From NCBI RefSeq assembly GCF_015163075.1, contig NZ_JADDXU010000004.1, positions 558,001 to 622,000 of the forward strand: 64,000 bases of DNA. Direction: 5' to 3'. The DNA comes from Streptomyces justiciae. GTDB lineage: Bacteria > Actinomycetota > Actinomycetes > Streptomycetales > Streptomycetaceae. The position numbers were made by a program, and so were the translations under genes. Below the pieces are notes generated by a model. The model saw nothing but the letters and a program-made list of their open reading frames with translations, was not told the DNA's origin and searched no databases. Each line of letters begins with the position of its first letter. The first letter of the stretch is position 1. Below are positions 56,900 to 64,000 of the stretch, in pieces.

Positions 56900-57754
56900 A
56901 TGTGCCGCTGGATCGCCTACTCGGGCACCCCGGTCCTCCTCAGTCAGGTGCTGTTCGAGCCGTCGCACTCGTTGATCGACCAGAGCCTGCACTCCCGTAT
57001 GGGGGTGGAGACGACCAACGGCGACGGCTTCGGTATCGGCTGGTACGCCGACGCCTCGGTGGCCACTCCCGCTGTCGTGCGGGACGTGGGCCCGGCCTGG
57101 AACAACCGCAATCTCCGAGAGGTCGCCCACCACGTCCGCTCCGGTCTCTTCTTCGCCCACATCAGGGCGGCGACCGGGACGGCCGTGCAGCAGTCCAACT
57201 GCCACCCCTTCCGCAACGGCCGCTGGCTGTGGATGCACAACGGCATGATCAACGGCTTCCGCCTCCTGCGCCGGGACCTCGCTGTGGCGGTCGATCCGGC
57301 GCTGTACCCCGACATCGAGGGGTCCACCGACTCCGAACTCATGTTCTTCCTGGCCCTCACCTTCGGTCTGACGGATGATCCGCCCGGTGCCGTGGCCCGC
57401 ATGGCGGCCTTCGTCGAGAGGACGGGCCAGGCGCACGGCGTGCAGCACCCCCTTCAGATGACCGTCGCGGTGGCCGACGGCGAGCGTGTGTGGGCGTTCC
57501 GCCACTCCAGCGAGGGCCGTTCGCGGTCGCTGTTCTTCAGCACCAGGGTGGACACCCTGCGCGCACTCCACCCGGACGCCGAGTTCCTGCGGGACATCTC
57601 CGACGAGACCCGGCTGGTCGTGTCCGAACCGCTGGGCGACCTCCCCGGCGCCTGGAACGAGGTACCGGAGAACACGTACGGCGTCATCGAGCCGGGCCAT
57701 GACATGCTCCACGCGTTCCGGCCCGACCTGGAACAGGACGTGATCCGAGGCTGA
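56900..57754 (+). CDS. Class II glutamine amidotransferase
   Basis: The 284-residue protein starts MCRWIAYSG, which puts the nucleophile Cys at position 2 after Met removal, so ATG 56900 is right over the longer frame at 56885. Ntn-hydrolase glutaminase blocks follow: HSRMGVETTNGDGFGIGWY, FFAHIRAATGTAVQQSNCHPFRNGRWLWMHNGMI and STDSELMFF. The protein is only the glutaminase-type domain, as in EgtC and YafJ. No egt genes are adjacent, so ergothioneine synthesis is not indicated. GGAGG lies about nine bases upstream. Confidence 0.9.
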   Translation: MCRWIAYSGTPVLLSQVLFEPSHSLIDQSLHSRMGVETTNGDGFGIGWYADASVATPAVVRDVGPAWNNRNLREVAHHVRSGLFFAHIRAATGTAVQQSNCHPFRNGRWLWMHNGMINGFRLLRRDLAVAVDPALYPDIEGSTDSELMFFLALTFGLTDDPPGAVARMAAFVERTGQAHGVQHPLQMTVAVADGERVWAFRHSSEGRSRSLFFSTRVDTLRALHPDAEFLRDISDETRLVVSEPLGDLPGAWNEVPENTYGVIEPGHDMLHAFRPDLEQDVIRG

Positions 57755-57870
57755 GCGGCACGCACAAGGGCTGGTGAACGGGCCGATGACGCCGTGCGCC
57801 GAGCGCCGTACCGGCAAGGCTGGGATGCTGGTGGGGGAGCGCCGCCCGTGATCTGGTCCCGACGGACAGG

Positions 57871-60567
57871 GTGAGGGTGGTGAGCGGTGTGGCCGAGACC
57901 TCCAGCGGCGGTGAGGGGCCCAGGGCTCCGGTCGCTCCTGGCACCGATCCCCTGGGGGACCCGTTCCTGCGCAGCCGGTTCGCCATCCCCGCGAGGCCCG
58001 CCACCTTCGTACGGCGGCAGCGGCTCGTCGAGCACCTCGACCAGGCGCTCCGGACACCGCTGACGCTCCTCAACGGCTCGGCCGGAGCCGGCAAGACCCT
58101 GCTGGCCGCCGACTGGGCGGCCGGTCTGCGGCTGCCGGTCGCCTGGCTCAGCGTCGAAGAGGGAGACCGGCATCCAGGGGTGTTCTGGGCCTACGTCGTT
58201 CAGGCTCTGCATGCTGCCGGTGCACTGGAGTCCGGCCCGGCCGGATTCCCGGCGGACCCGCCCCGCGTGGACGGCAGGCTGCTGGCCACGCTCGCCGCCG
58301 AACTCAACGACCGTGACCGGCCCGTGGTCGTCGTGCTCGACGACTACGACCGCGTGAGCGCACCTGAGATCGCCGAGCAGCTGGAGTTCGTCCTGCACCA
58401 CGCCGGACGGGGGCTGCACCTCGTCCTCGTCACCCGCACCGAACCGCTGCTGCCGCTGCACCGCTACCGGGCGGCCGGTGAACTGACGGAGATCCGTGCC
58501 GCCGAGCTGGCCTTCACCCCGGAGGAAGCCGTCACCCTGCTGGAACTGCACGGTCTGAGCCTTCCGGTGGCGGCCGTAAGTGCCCTGGTGGACCGCACCC
58601 GGGGGTGGGCTGTCGGCTTGCGCCTGTCCGCGCTGGCCGCCCGGGAGAACGCCGATCCGGAGCTCTACCTGAAGGAGTTCGAGGCGGAGCGGAGCACGAT
58701 CGCGGACTTCTTGCTGGCCGAGGTCCTCAAGGGACAGACGGAGGAGACACAGGACCTCCTGCTGCGGGTCAGCGTCCTGGAGCGGTTCTGTCCCGAGCTG
58801 GCCAACGCGCTGACCGGCAGGACCGATGCCGAGCCCCTTCTCGTCGGGCTGCACCGCGCCAACGCCTTCGTCGAGCACCTCGGGCGCTCCTGGTACCGGC
58901 TCCACCCGCTGTTCGGGGAGATCCTCCGGGCGCATCTGCGGATGCGCCTGCCCGGGCTGGAGCCGGAACTCCACCGGCGGGCCGCGCGGTGGCTGCGGAG
59001 TGCCGGATTCCTGCCGGAGACGGTCGCGCACGGCGCCGCGGCGGGCGACTGGGACGCCGCGGCGGGCGCCCTCGTCGACGACCTCGCGATCGGCCGGCTC
59101 CTCACGGGAGTGCCGTCCGACGACATGGCCCAGCTGTTCTCCACCATGGCGTCCGGGGCCGGGAGCCCCGAGACGGAACTGGTGCGGGCGGCTCGCGAGC
59201 TGGCCCGGTACGACCTCGACCACGGTCTGGCAAGCCTGCGCCACGCTGAGGAACAGCTGGCCGGCCACACGCCCGACCGGGCGGCCGCCCAGCTGAGCTG
59301 TGCGCTGCTGGAGACGCTGGCCGCCCGCCTGACCGGATGCCCCACCCGGGCGGAGAGGGCCGCCGAAGCCGCCGACGCGCTGCGCCGGGAGGTTCCGCGG
59401 CACCTCCTGGACAAGCATCCCGAACTGCCCGCCCTGCTGCTGACCCATCTGGGGTCGGTGCGTCTGTGGGCCGGACGTTTCGAGGAGGCACGCGCCGCCC
59501 TGACCGCGGTGGCCGGTGCTCCCGAGGGAGCCGCCACCGCGATGCCCCGGGAGGAGTCGAGATCCCACCTGGCCCTGCTCGACTATCTGAACGGCTGGCT
59601 CGGCCGGGCGGAGCGCAGGGCCCTGGCGGCGGTGTCCGAGGCCGAGCAGGACGGGCTGTCCCAGTCGTCCGGCTCCGGCATCGGACGACTGGTCCTCGCG
59701 GCCGTGGCCGTCGACCGCCACGAACTGGACCGGGCCCAGGCCCTCCTCGACGAGACGGCCGAACTGCCGGCGGGAACGCGTGACCCGGTGCCGAGGGCGG
59801 GACGAGCCCTGGCCACAGCTCGCCTTCTGCTGGTCAAGGGCAGGGCACGAGCTGCCGTCGAGGCGTCGGACGCGGCCGTCTCCGGTGCGGTGTCCTCGCC
59901 GTGGGCGGCCGGCCACGAAGCGGTCGTCACCTCCGCCGCGCACCTGGCCGAAGGACGGCCGGACGAGGCCGCCGAGGCACTCCGTAGCGTCAGCGGAGAC
60001 CAGCCGGCCTGTGCCGTGGAGGCCGCCGCGATCCAGCTCGCCGCAGGACGCCCCGAGGAGGCCATCGACCTGCTCGACAGCATCCACACCCAGGGCGGGA
60101 CGGGGCCGGCGGTGACCGTGCGGGCGGCACTGGTGAGGGCGCAGGCCGCCGAGGAGGCGGGCGACTCCGCCACCGCTCACCGGCTCGTGGCGCGGGCGCT
60201 CCTGGACGCCCGCCGCGAGCGGCTGCGGCGCCCGTTCCTCGACGCCGGAGCCTGGATCCGGCCCCTGTTGGCGACGGCCGCGCTGCACGAGCTGGCGGCG
60301 GGCTGGCTGACGCCGGGCTCGCCGGTACACGGTGAGCGGCCGCGACCGGAGTCGTCGCTCCCACCGCTCGTCGCGGTGGAACTGAGCGGACGCGAGCGGG
60401 ACGTGCTGGAGAGGCTGGCGAGGATGATGTCGACGGAGGAGATCGCCGCCGACCTCTACCTGTCGGTCAACACGGTGAAGACGCACCTCAAGAGCGTCTA
60501 CCGGAAGCTCGCGGTGAACCGGCGGGGTGACGCGGTACGCCGCGCCCGGGACCTCCGGCTGCTGTGA
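57871..60567 (+). CDS. LAL/MalT-type LuxR family transcriptional regulator
   Basis: This 898-residue regulator has an N-terminal STAND-type ATPase with Walker A GSAGAGKT (about 69-76) and Walker B PVVVVLDDYDR (about 148-158). A winged-helix region, TPR-like helical repeats (about 420-800) and a C-terminal LuxR helix-turn-helix (about 833-890: LSGRERDVLERLARMMSTEEIAADLYLSVNTVKTHLKSVYRKL) follow. It is related to MalT, so it may bind an inducer and ATP to oligomerise. Start GTG 57871 or GTG 57880 is uncertain. Confidence 0.93.
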   Translation: MRVVSGVAETSSGGEGPRAPVAPGTDPLGDPFLRSRFAIPARPATFVRRQRLVEHLDQALRTPLTLLNGSAGAGKTLLAADWAAGLRLPVAWLSVEEGDRHPGVFWAYVVQALHAAGALESGPAGFPADPPRVDGRLLATLAAELNDRDRPVVVVLDDYDRVSAPEIAEQLEFVLHHAGRGLHLVLVTRTEPLLPLHRYRAAGELTEIRAAELAFTPEEAVTLLELHGLSLPVAAVSALVDRTRGWAVGLRLSALAARENADPELYLKEFEAERSTIADFLLAEVLKGQTEETQDLLLRVSVLERFCPELANALTGRTDAEPLLVGLHRANAFVEHLGRSWYRLHPLFGEILRAHLRMRLPGLEPELHRRAARWLRSAGFLPETVAHGAAAGDWDAAAGALVDDLAIGRLLTGVPSDDMAQLFSTMASGAGSPETELVRAARELARYDLDHGLASLRHAEEQLAGHTPDRAAAQLSCALLETLAARLTGCPTRAERAAEAADALRREVPRHLLDKHPELPALLLTHLGSVRLWAGRFEEARAALTAVAGAPEGAATAMPREESRSHLALLDYLNGWLGRAERRALAAVSEAEQDGLSQSSGSGIGRLVLAAVAVDRHELDRAQALLDETAELPAGTRDPVPRAGRALATARLLLVKGRARAAVEASDAAVSGAVSSPWAAGHEAVVTSAAHLAEGRPDEAAEALRSVSGDQPACAVEAAAIQLAAGRPEEAIDLLDSIHTQGGTGPAVTVRAALVRAQAAEEAGDSATAHRLVARALLDARRERLRRPFLDAGAWIRPLLATAALHELAAGWLTPGSPVHGERPRPESSLPPLVAVELSGRERDVLERLARMMSTEEIAADLYLSVNTVKTHLKSVYRKLAVNRRGDAVRRARDLRLL

Positions 60568-60594
60568 TCCCCGTGCAGGAACCCCGGCCGCCAT

Positions 60595-62664
60595 TCAGTC
60601 GACGGCAGGCAGCGTCTGCTCGGTCCAGATCGTCTTGCCCGACGCCGTGTACCGCGTGCCCCACGCCTGGGAGAGCTGGGAGGTGATGAACAGGCCGCGC
60701 CCGCCCTCCTCCACGACGCCGGCGTGCCGCAGGTGGGGAGAGGCCGAGCCGGCGTCCCGGACCTCGCACGTCAACGTCCGGTCGTGGATCAGGCGGAGTT
60801 CGATGGGAGGAGTGCCGTAGCGGACGGCGTTGGTGACGAGTTCGCTGACGATGAGCTGGGTGTCGTCCGCCGTCTCGCCGTTCAGGCCCCAGGCGGCGAG
60901 CTGTTCGCGGGTACGGCGGCGGGCGACGGCGACGGCCGAGGGACTCGCATCGAGCCGCCACGCAGCCCGCCGGTCGGCGGGAAAGGCCCGGGTGCGCGCG
61001 ACGATCACCGCCGCGGCGCCGATTCCCGGGCCCGCGGCGAGGGCGTACACCAGGGCGTCGCACAGGTCCTGGAGCGGGCGGTCCCGGAAGTGGGGCGCCG
61101 AGGGCAGCGGCCCGGAGGCGTCCGACAGGTACGCGGTGAGAAGCGGGTCGCTGGTGAACACCAGCACGCTGCCGTCCGGCACTTCGATCTCGGTGGCCGC
61201 GAAGGGCGCGTCCGGTGCGGTGCCCAGGCGCGGCCCCGCCGGTGTCCGGGGAAGAAGCACGGTGGCATCGGGGCGTACGACCAGCGGGGCGAGAGCGCCG
61301 GCCGCGGCCAGCGTGCAGGTGTTGGACAGGGGGTCGTGGACGGCGTACACACAGTCGGCGGTGAGGGCCTCGCGGCGCAGCGGATCGCCGAGGGGGAGGC
61401 CGGCGCGTTCCGCGGCCAGCTGACCGGCGGTCGCGTGCAGACGGGCCATGAGCTCGTCGGGAGGCAGGTCGAACGCCGTCAGCGACCGCACGACGGTACG
61501 CAGCTGCCCCATGGCCGCCGCGGCGTTGAGGGCGCGGCCGGACACGTTGCCGACGACGAGGGCGGTGCGGGCGCTGGAGAGGGCGATCGTGTCGTACCAG
61601 GCACCGGGGTCGGCGCCCGTGAGGGTGAGATAGGCGGCCTCCAGCGACGTGTGGGTCTCCGGGCGGCGGGGCAGCAACTGCCGCTGCACCGTGGCCGCGA
61701 CGGTGTGCTCACGCGTGTAGCGGCGCGCGTTGTCGATGCACAGGGCGGTGTAGGCGGCCAGCTCCATGGCCAGCTCCTGGTCGCCCGCGTCGAAGGCGGG
61801 CGACTGCCCGGCGCGGTACAGGCTGACCACGCCGAGCGCCGCGTCGCGCAGCGCCAGGGGGACCACGAGCAGGGAATGGGCGTGGGACGAGCCGATCGCC
61901 TCCGCACGCGCGGGATCGACGGAGAACCAGGGGGCGGCGCCGTCCAGTGCGACCGTCCGCGGACGCAGGTCGGCCAGAGCCTGCGTGAAAGGCGTGGGAG
62001 CCGGCAGGTTGCACACGTCGCCGACCGGGTGGGCCTGGGGCGAGGGCGTGCGGGTGCTGCGGAACGCGGTGCGCATCAGCGGTGTGCCCGGCGGCAGGGG
62101 AGCCAGGGGCGGGTCGTCGCCACGGATCACCGCGTCCACCACCTCCACGACGGCGGCATCGGCGAAATCGGGGACCAGTGCGGCCACGAGCTCCTCGCCG
62201 GTCACGGTGGGATCCAGCGTGCGGCCCACGCGCACGCGCACGGCGTCAAGCACTCGGGCGCGGGCGCGGGTCCGCTCGCTGTCGGTGACGTCGACGACGG
62301 CGAGCGCCAGACCGAGCACCCTCTTGTGCGGGTTCCGCAGCCGCTGTGCCGTCACCTCGTAGTGGTGCTCCACCCCGTCGACGCGGGCGGGCACGATGTG
62401 CCGCAACAGAGGCACGCCTGTGTCGAGGACCTCGCGGAGAAGCGCCTCGACATCGGCGTCGACCATGTCGTAGACCTCGCGGGCCGGGCGCCCCGCCAGT
62501 TCGTCCTCGGCCACACCCCGCATCGCGGGAGTCGCGGTGTTGACGCGAACGACCCGCAGCTCGGGGTCCAGCAGATGCAGCCCGATCGGTGCCTGGTCGA
62601 ACAACGCGTCCAGCATCGAGACCGCCGTCTCGTCCACCAGCCGGCCGGCAGCACCGTCTGCCAT
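60595..62664 (-). CDS. PAS-GAF-SpoIIE-ATPase protein with degenerate phosphatase
   Basis: The 689-residue protein has a PAS domain (about 15-130), a GAF domain (about 140-318), a SpoIIE/PP2C domain (about 335-555) and an RsbW-like ATPase domain (about 570-689). The ATPase looks intact: ELVTNAVRYG, VRDAGSASPHLR and EGGRGLFI. The phosphatase has lost its metal-binding acids: GGDWYD is PGAWYD (354-358), GDVxGHG is GNVSGRA (372-378), TDG is TSD (504-506) and the late DD before ALL is replaced by IGAA. It would act as a kinase or scaffold in anti-sigma signalling, not as a phosphatase (inference). ATG 62664; GTG 62673 possible. Confidence 0.9.
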   Translation of the reverse strand: MADGAAGRLVDETAVSMLDALFDQAPIGLHLLDPELRVVRVNTATPAMRGVAEDELAGRPAREVYDMVDADVEALLREVLDTGVPLLRHIVPARVDGVEHHYEVTAQRLRNPHKRVLGLALAVVDVTDSERTRARARVLDAVRVRVGRTLDPTVTGEELVAALVPDFADAAVVEVVDAVIRGDDPPLAPLPPGTPLMRTAFRSTRTPSPQAHPVGDVCNLPAPTPFTQALADLRPRTVALDGAAPWFSVDPARAEAIGSSHAHSLLVVPLALRDAALGVVSLYRAGQSPAFDAGDQELAMELAAYTALCIDNARRYTREHTVAATVQRQLLPRRPETHTSLEAAYLTLTGADPGAWYDTIALSSARTALVVGNVSGRALNAAAAMGQLRTVVRSLTAFDLPPDELMARLHATAGQLAAERAGLPLGDPLRREALTADCVYAVHDPLSNTCTLAAAGALAPLVVRPDATVLLPRTPAGPRLGTAPDAPFAATEIEVPDGSVLVFTSDPLLTAYLSDASGPLPSAPHFRDRPLQDLCDALVYALAAGPGIGAAAVIVARTRAFPADRRAAWRLDASPSAVAVARRRTREQLAAWGLNGETADDTQLIVSELVTNAVRYGTPPIELRLIHDRTLTCEVRDAGSASPHLRHAGVVEEGGRGLFITSQLSQAWGTRYTASGKTIWTEQTLPAVD

Positions 62665-62882
62665 GGAGATCACCTACCGCTTCCCTCGCGCACCGGGACG
62701 TCCTCCCAGCCTCCTCTGCGCCCCGGGCTGCTGCATCCCCGGATGCGCGCCGGGCCCTGACTCCGGTGGCCCTGCGGAGACTCACCCGCGGCGGGGGAAG
62801 TGGGCCCGGGGCGGTCGTGGCCAAGGTGGGCGGAGACCGGGCGCGCCACGGCGACCGGGACGCGCCGGAAGGAGCCCCGCAC

Positions 62883-64000
62883 ATGCGTCGCTATCCCCCG
62901 ATCGCCGATCACGGGATGGTCGGAGACCTCCAGACCGCCGCGCTCGTCTCCTCCGAGGGCACGGTCGACTGGCTGTGCGCGCCCAGGTTCGACTCGCCCA
63001 GCGTGTTCGCCTCGCTGCTCGACCACGACCGCGGCGGACACTTCAGCGTCCACGCCGACACCCCGCGGCCCCCGGTCCAGCTGTACCTGCAGGACACCGC
63101 CGTGCTGGTGACCCGGTTCCTCGCGGAGGACGGGGTGGGCGAGGTGGTCGACTTCATGCCGGTGGCGCCGACACAGCGAGCGGCGGGCCGGCACCGGCTG
63201 GTCCGCATCCTGCGGGTCACGCGCGGCCGGGTCCGCTTCACCCTCGAGTGCCGGCCCCGCTTCGACTACGGCCGCGCCGGCCACCGACTCGACCTCGCCG
63301 AGGAGGCCGTGCGTTTCGACGCGCCCGGCGCCCAGGCCACTGTGCAATCCGTCGGGCCGGTGACCTGGAGCGGGGACGGCGACGACGTCCGCGGCGAGGC
63401 GACCCTGGGGCAGGACGACTTCGCCGCCGTCGTCCTGACGGTCGGAGACCCCGACGACGCCTCCCCATCACCGCTGAGCCAGGCCGACGTGGTGACGCTG
63501 TTCGAGCAGACCCGTGACTTCTGGCACGCGTGGGTCCGCCGCAGCCGGTACCGCGGACGCTGGCAGGACATGGTGAACCGGGCGGCCATCACCCTCAAGC
63601 TGCTCACCTACGCGCCCACCGGAGCACCCGTCGCGGCTCCCACCATGGGGCTGCCGGAGCAGATCGGCGGCGGACGCAACTGGGACTACCGCTACACATG
63701 GGTCCGGGACGGCTCGATGTCGGTCGGCGCCCTGCTCGGCCTCGGCTACCTGGAGGAGGCGCACGCCTTCCGCAGCTGGCTGGGTGACCGGATCAGGGCG
63801 GGAGGCACGGTCAGCGGTGAGCCCCTGCAGATCATGTACCGGATCGACGGCGACCCGGACCTGCAGGAGGAGGTCCTCGACCATCTGGAGGGCTACCGCG
63901 GGTCCGCACCGGTCCGCGTCGGCAACGGCGCCGCGGGCCAGCTCCAGCTCGACATCTACGGGGAGGCGGCCCTCGCCCTGTCCCAGGCGGCCGAGGACGC
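62883..64000 (+). CDS. GH15 family trehalase/glucoamylase-like hydrolase, N-terminal part
   Basis: The gene starts at ATG 62883 (GGAAGGAG upstream) and leaves the window. The 372 codons seen show the trehalase-like N-terminal beta domain (IADHGMVGDLQTAALVSSEGTVDWLCAPRFDSPSVFASLLD) and the start of the (alpha/alpha)6 barrel: TMGLPEQIGGGRNWDYRYTWVRDGSMSVGALL, with the RNWDYRYxWVRD motif of GH15 trehalases and glucodextranases. The catalytic Glu residues should follow beyond the edge. No signal peptide, so cytoplasmic trehalase is most likely. Confidence 0.92.
   Translation, partial: MRRYPPIADHGMVGDLQTAALVSSEGTVDWLCAPRFDSPSVFASLLDHDRGGHFSVHADTPRPPVQLYLQDTAVLVTRFLAEDGVGEVVDFMPVAPTQRAAGRHRLVRILRVTRGRVRFTLECRPRFDYGRAGHRLDLAEEAVRFDAPGAQATVQSVGPVTWSGDGDDVRGEATLGQDDFAAVVLTVGDPDDASPSPLSQADVVTLFEQTRDFWHAWVRRSRYRGRWQDMVNRAAITLKLLTYAPTGAPVAAPTMGLPEQIGGGRNWDYRYTWVRDGSMSVGALLGLGYLEEAHAFRSWLGDRIRAGGTVSGEPLQIMYRIDGDPDLQEEVLDHLEGYRGSAPVRVGNGAAGQLQLDIYGEAALALSQAAED

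Noticed and set aside
56900..57754. EgtC of ergothioneine biosynthesis.
   Set aside because: The domain fits, but no egtA, egtB, egtD or egtE is adjacent, so only the general class II amidotransferase call is safe.

Overview
The window is about 71-75% G+C, and its genes show strong third-position G/C, GTG and TTG starts alongside ATG, Tat signal peptides and many secreted enzymes carrying ricin-type (CBM13) lectin domains. Together with close matches to Streptomyces proteins I recognise (a 477-residue XlnA-type xylanase, AbfB-type arabinofuranosidases, a snapalysin, a SpoIIE/RsbW-type fusion), this points to a soil Streptomyces chromosome. No tRNA, rRNA, CRISPR array, insertion sequence or prophage was seen.

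Layout. (1) 1-3.2 kb: a two-component sensor kinase cut by the left edge, divergent from an MMPL exporter. (2) 3.2-6.8 kb: a carboxylate transporter and a PrpF-type isomerase, divergent from a LysR regulator with a palindrome just before its own start. (3) 7.0-20.1 kb: a hemicellulose-degradation island with two GH62 arabinofuranosidases, GH10 xylanase, GH29 fucosidase, a FadR-type GntR regulator, an SGNH/CE3-like esterase and a GH74 xyloglucanase split by a one-base frameshift. All six enzymes carry a ricin-type lectin domain. (4) 20.2-37.6 kb: mixed housekeeping and accessory genes: ArsR regulator with an MFS exporter, lipoprotein, snapalysin, GNAT, PEBP, universal stress protein, a monomeric aconitase, PPC protein, phosphoribosyltransferase, left-handed beta-helix protein, TfoX, SRPBCC, PucR regulator, APH kinase, and a secreted PHP-domain protein with a translationally coupled partner. 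(5) 37.6-54.4 kb: a rhamnogalacturonan/pectin utilisation locus. A leftward operon encodes a PL26-like exo-lyase, a DeoR-LacI hybrid regulator, a PL9-like lyase, a CE12 esterase and a decayed acetylxylan esterase. Rightward genes encode an SGNH hydrolase, a D-2-hydroxyacid dehydrogenase, two ABC permeases, a binding protein, a LacI regulator, a DUF2264 hydrolase and a decapitated HAD phosphatase. (6) 54.5-64 kb: lipoprotein, small helical protein, M15 peptidase, class II glutamine amidotransferase, LAL-type LuxR regulator, a PAS-GAF-SpoIIE-ATPase protein whose phosphatase metal ligands are lost, and a GH15 trehalase-like enzyme cut by the right edge.

How it works together. Regions 3 and 5 form two plant cell-wall modules. 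Secreted enzymes cut xylan, xyloglucan and rhamnogalacturonan, and the ABC system imports the pectic products. That system has no ATPase in the locus, so it probably shares an MsiK-like one. Control can be read from the DNA. An identical TGAAAACGTTTTAA element lies before both the PL26 gene and the ABC operon, which also encodes the LacI protein. CGAA-N3-TTCG boxes lie between GH62 and xylanase. A perfect 19-bp palindrome sits just downstream of a good promoter ahead of the GntR gene. The weakest parts are the small hypotheticals, the start codons flagged as ambiguous, and the exact substrates of the pectin enzymes.
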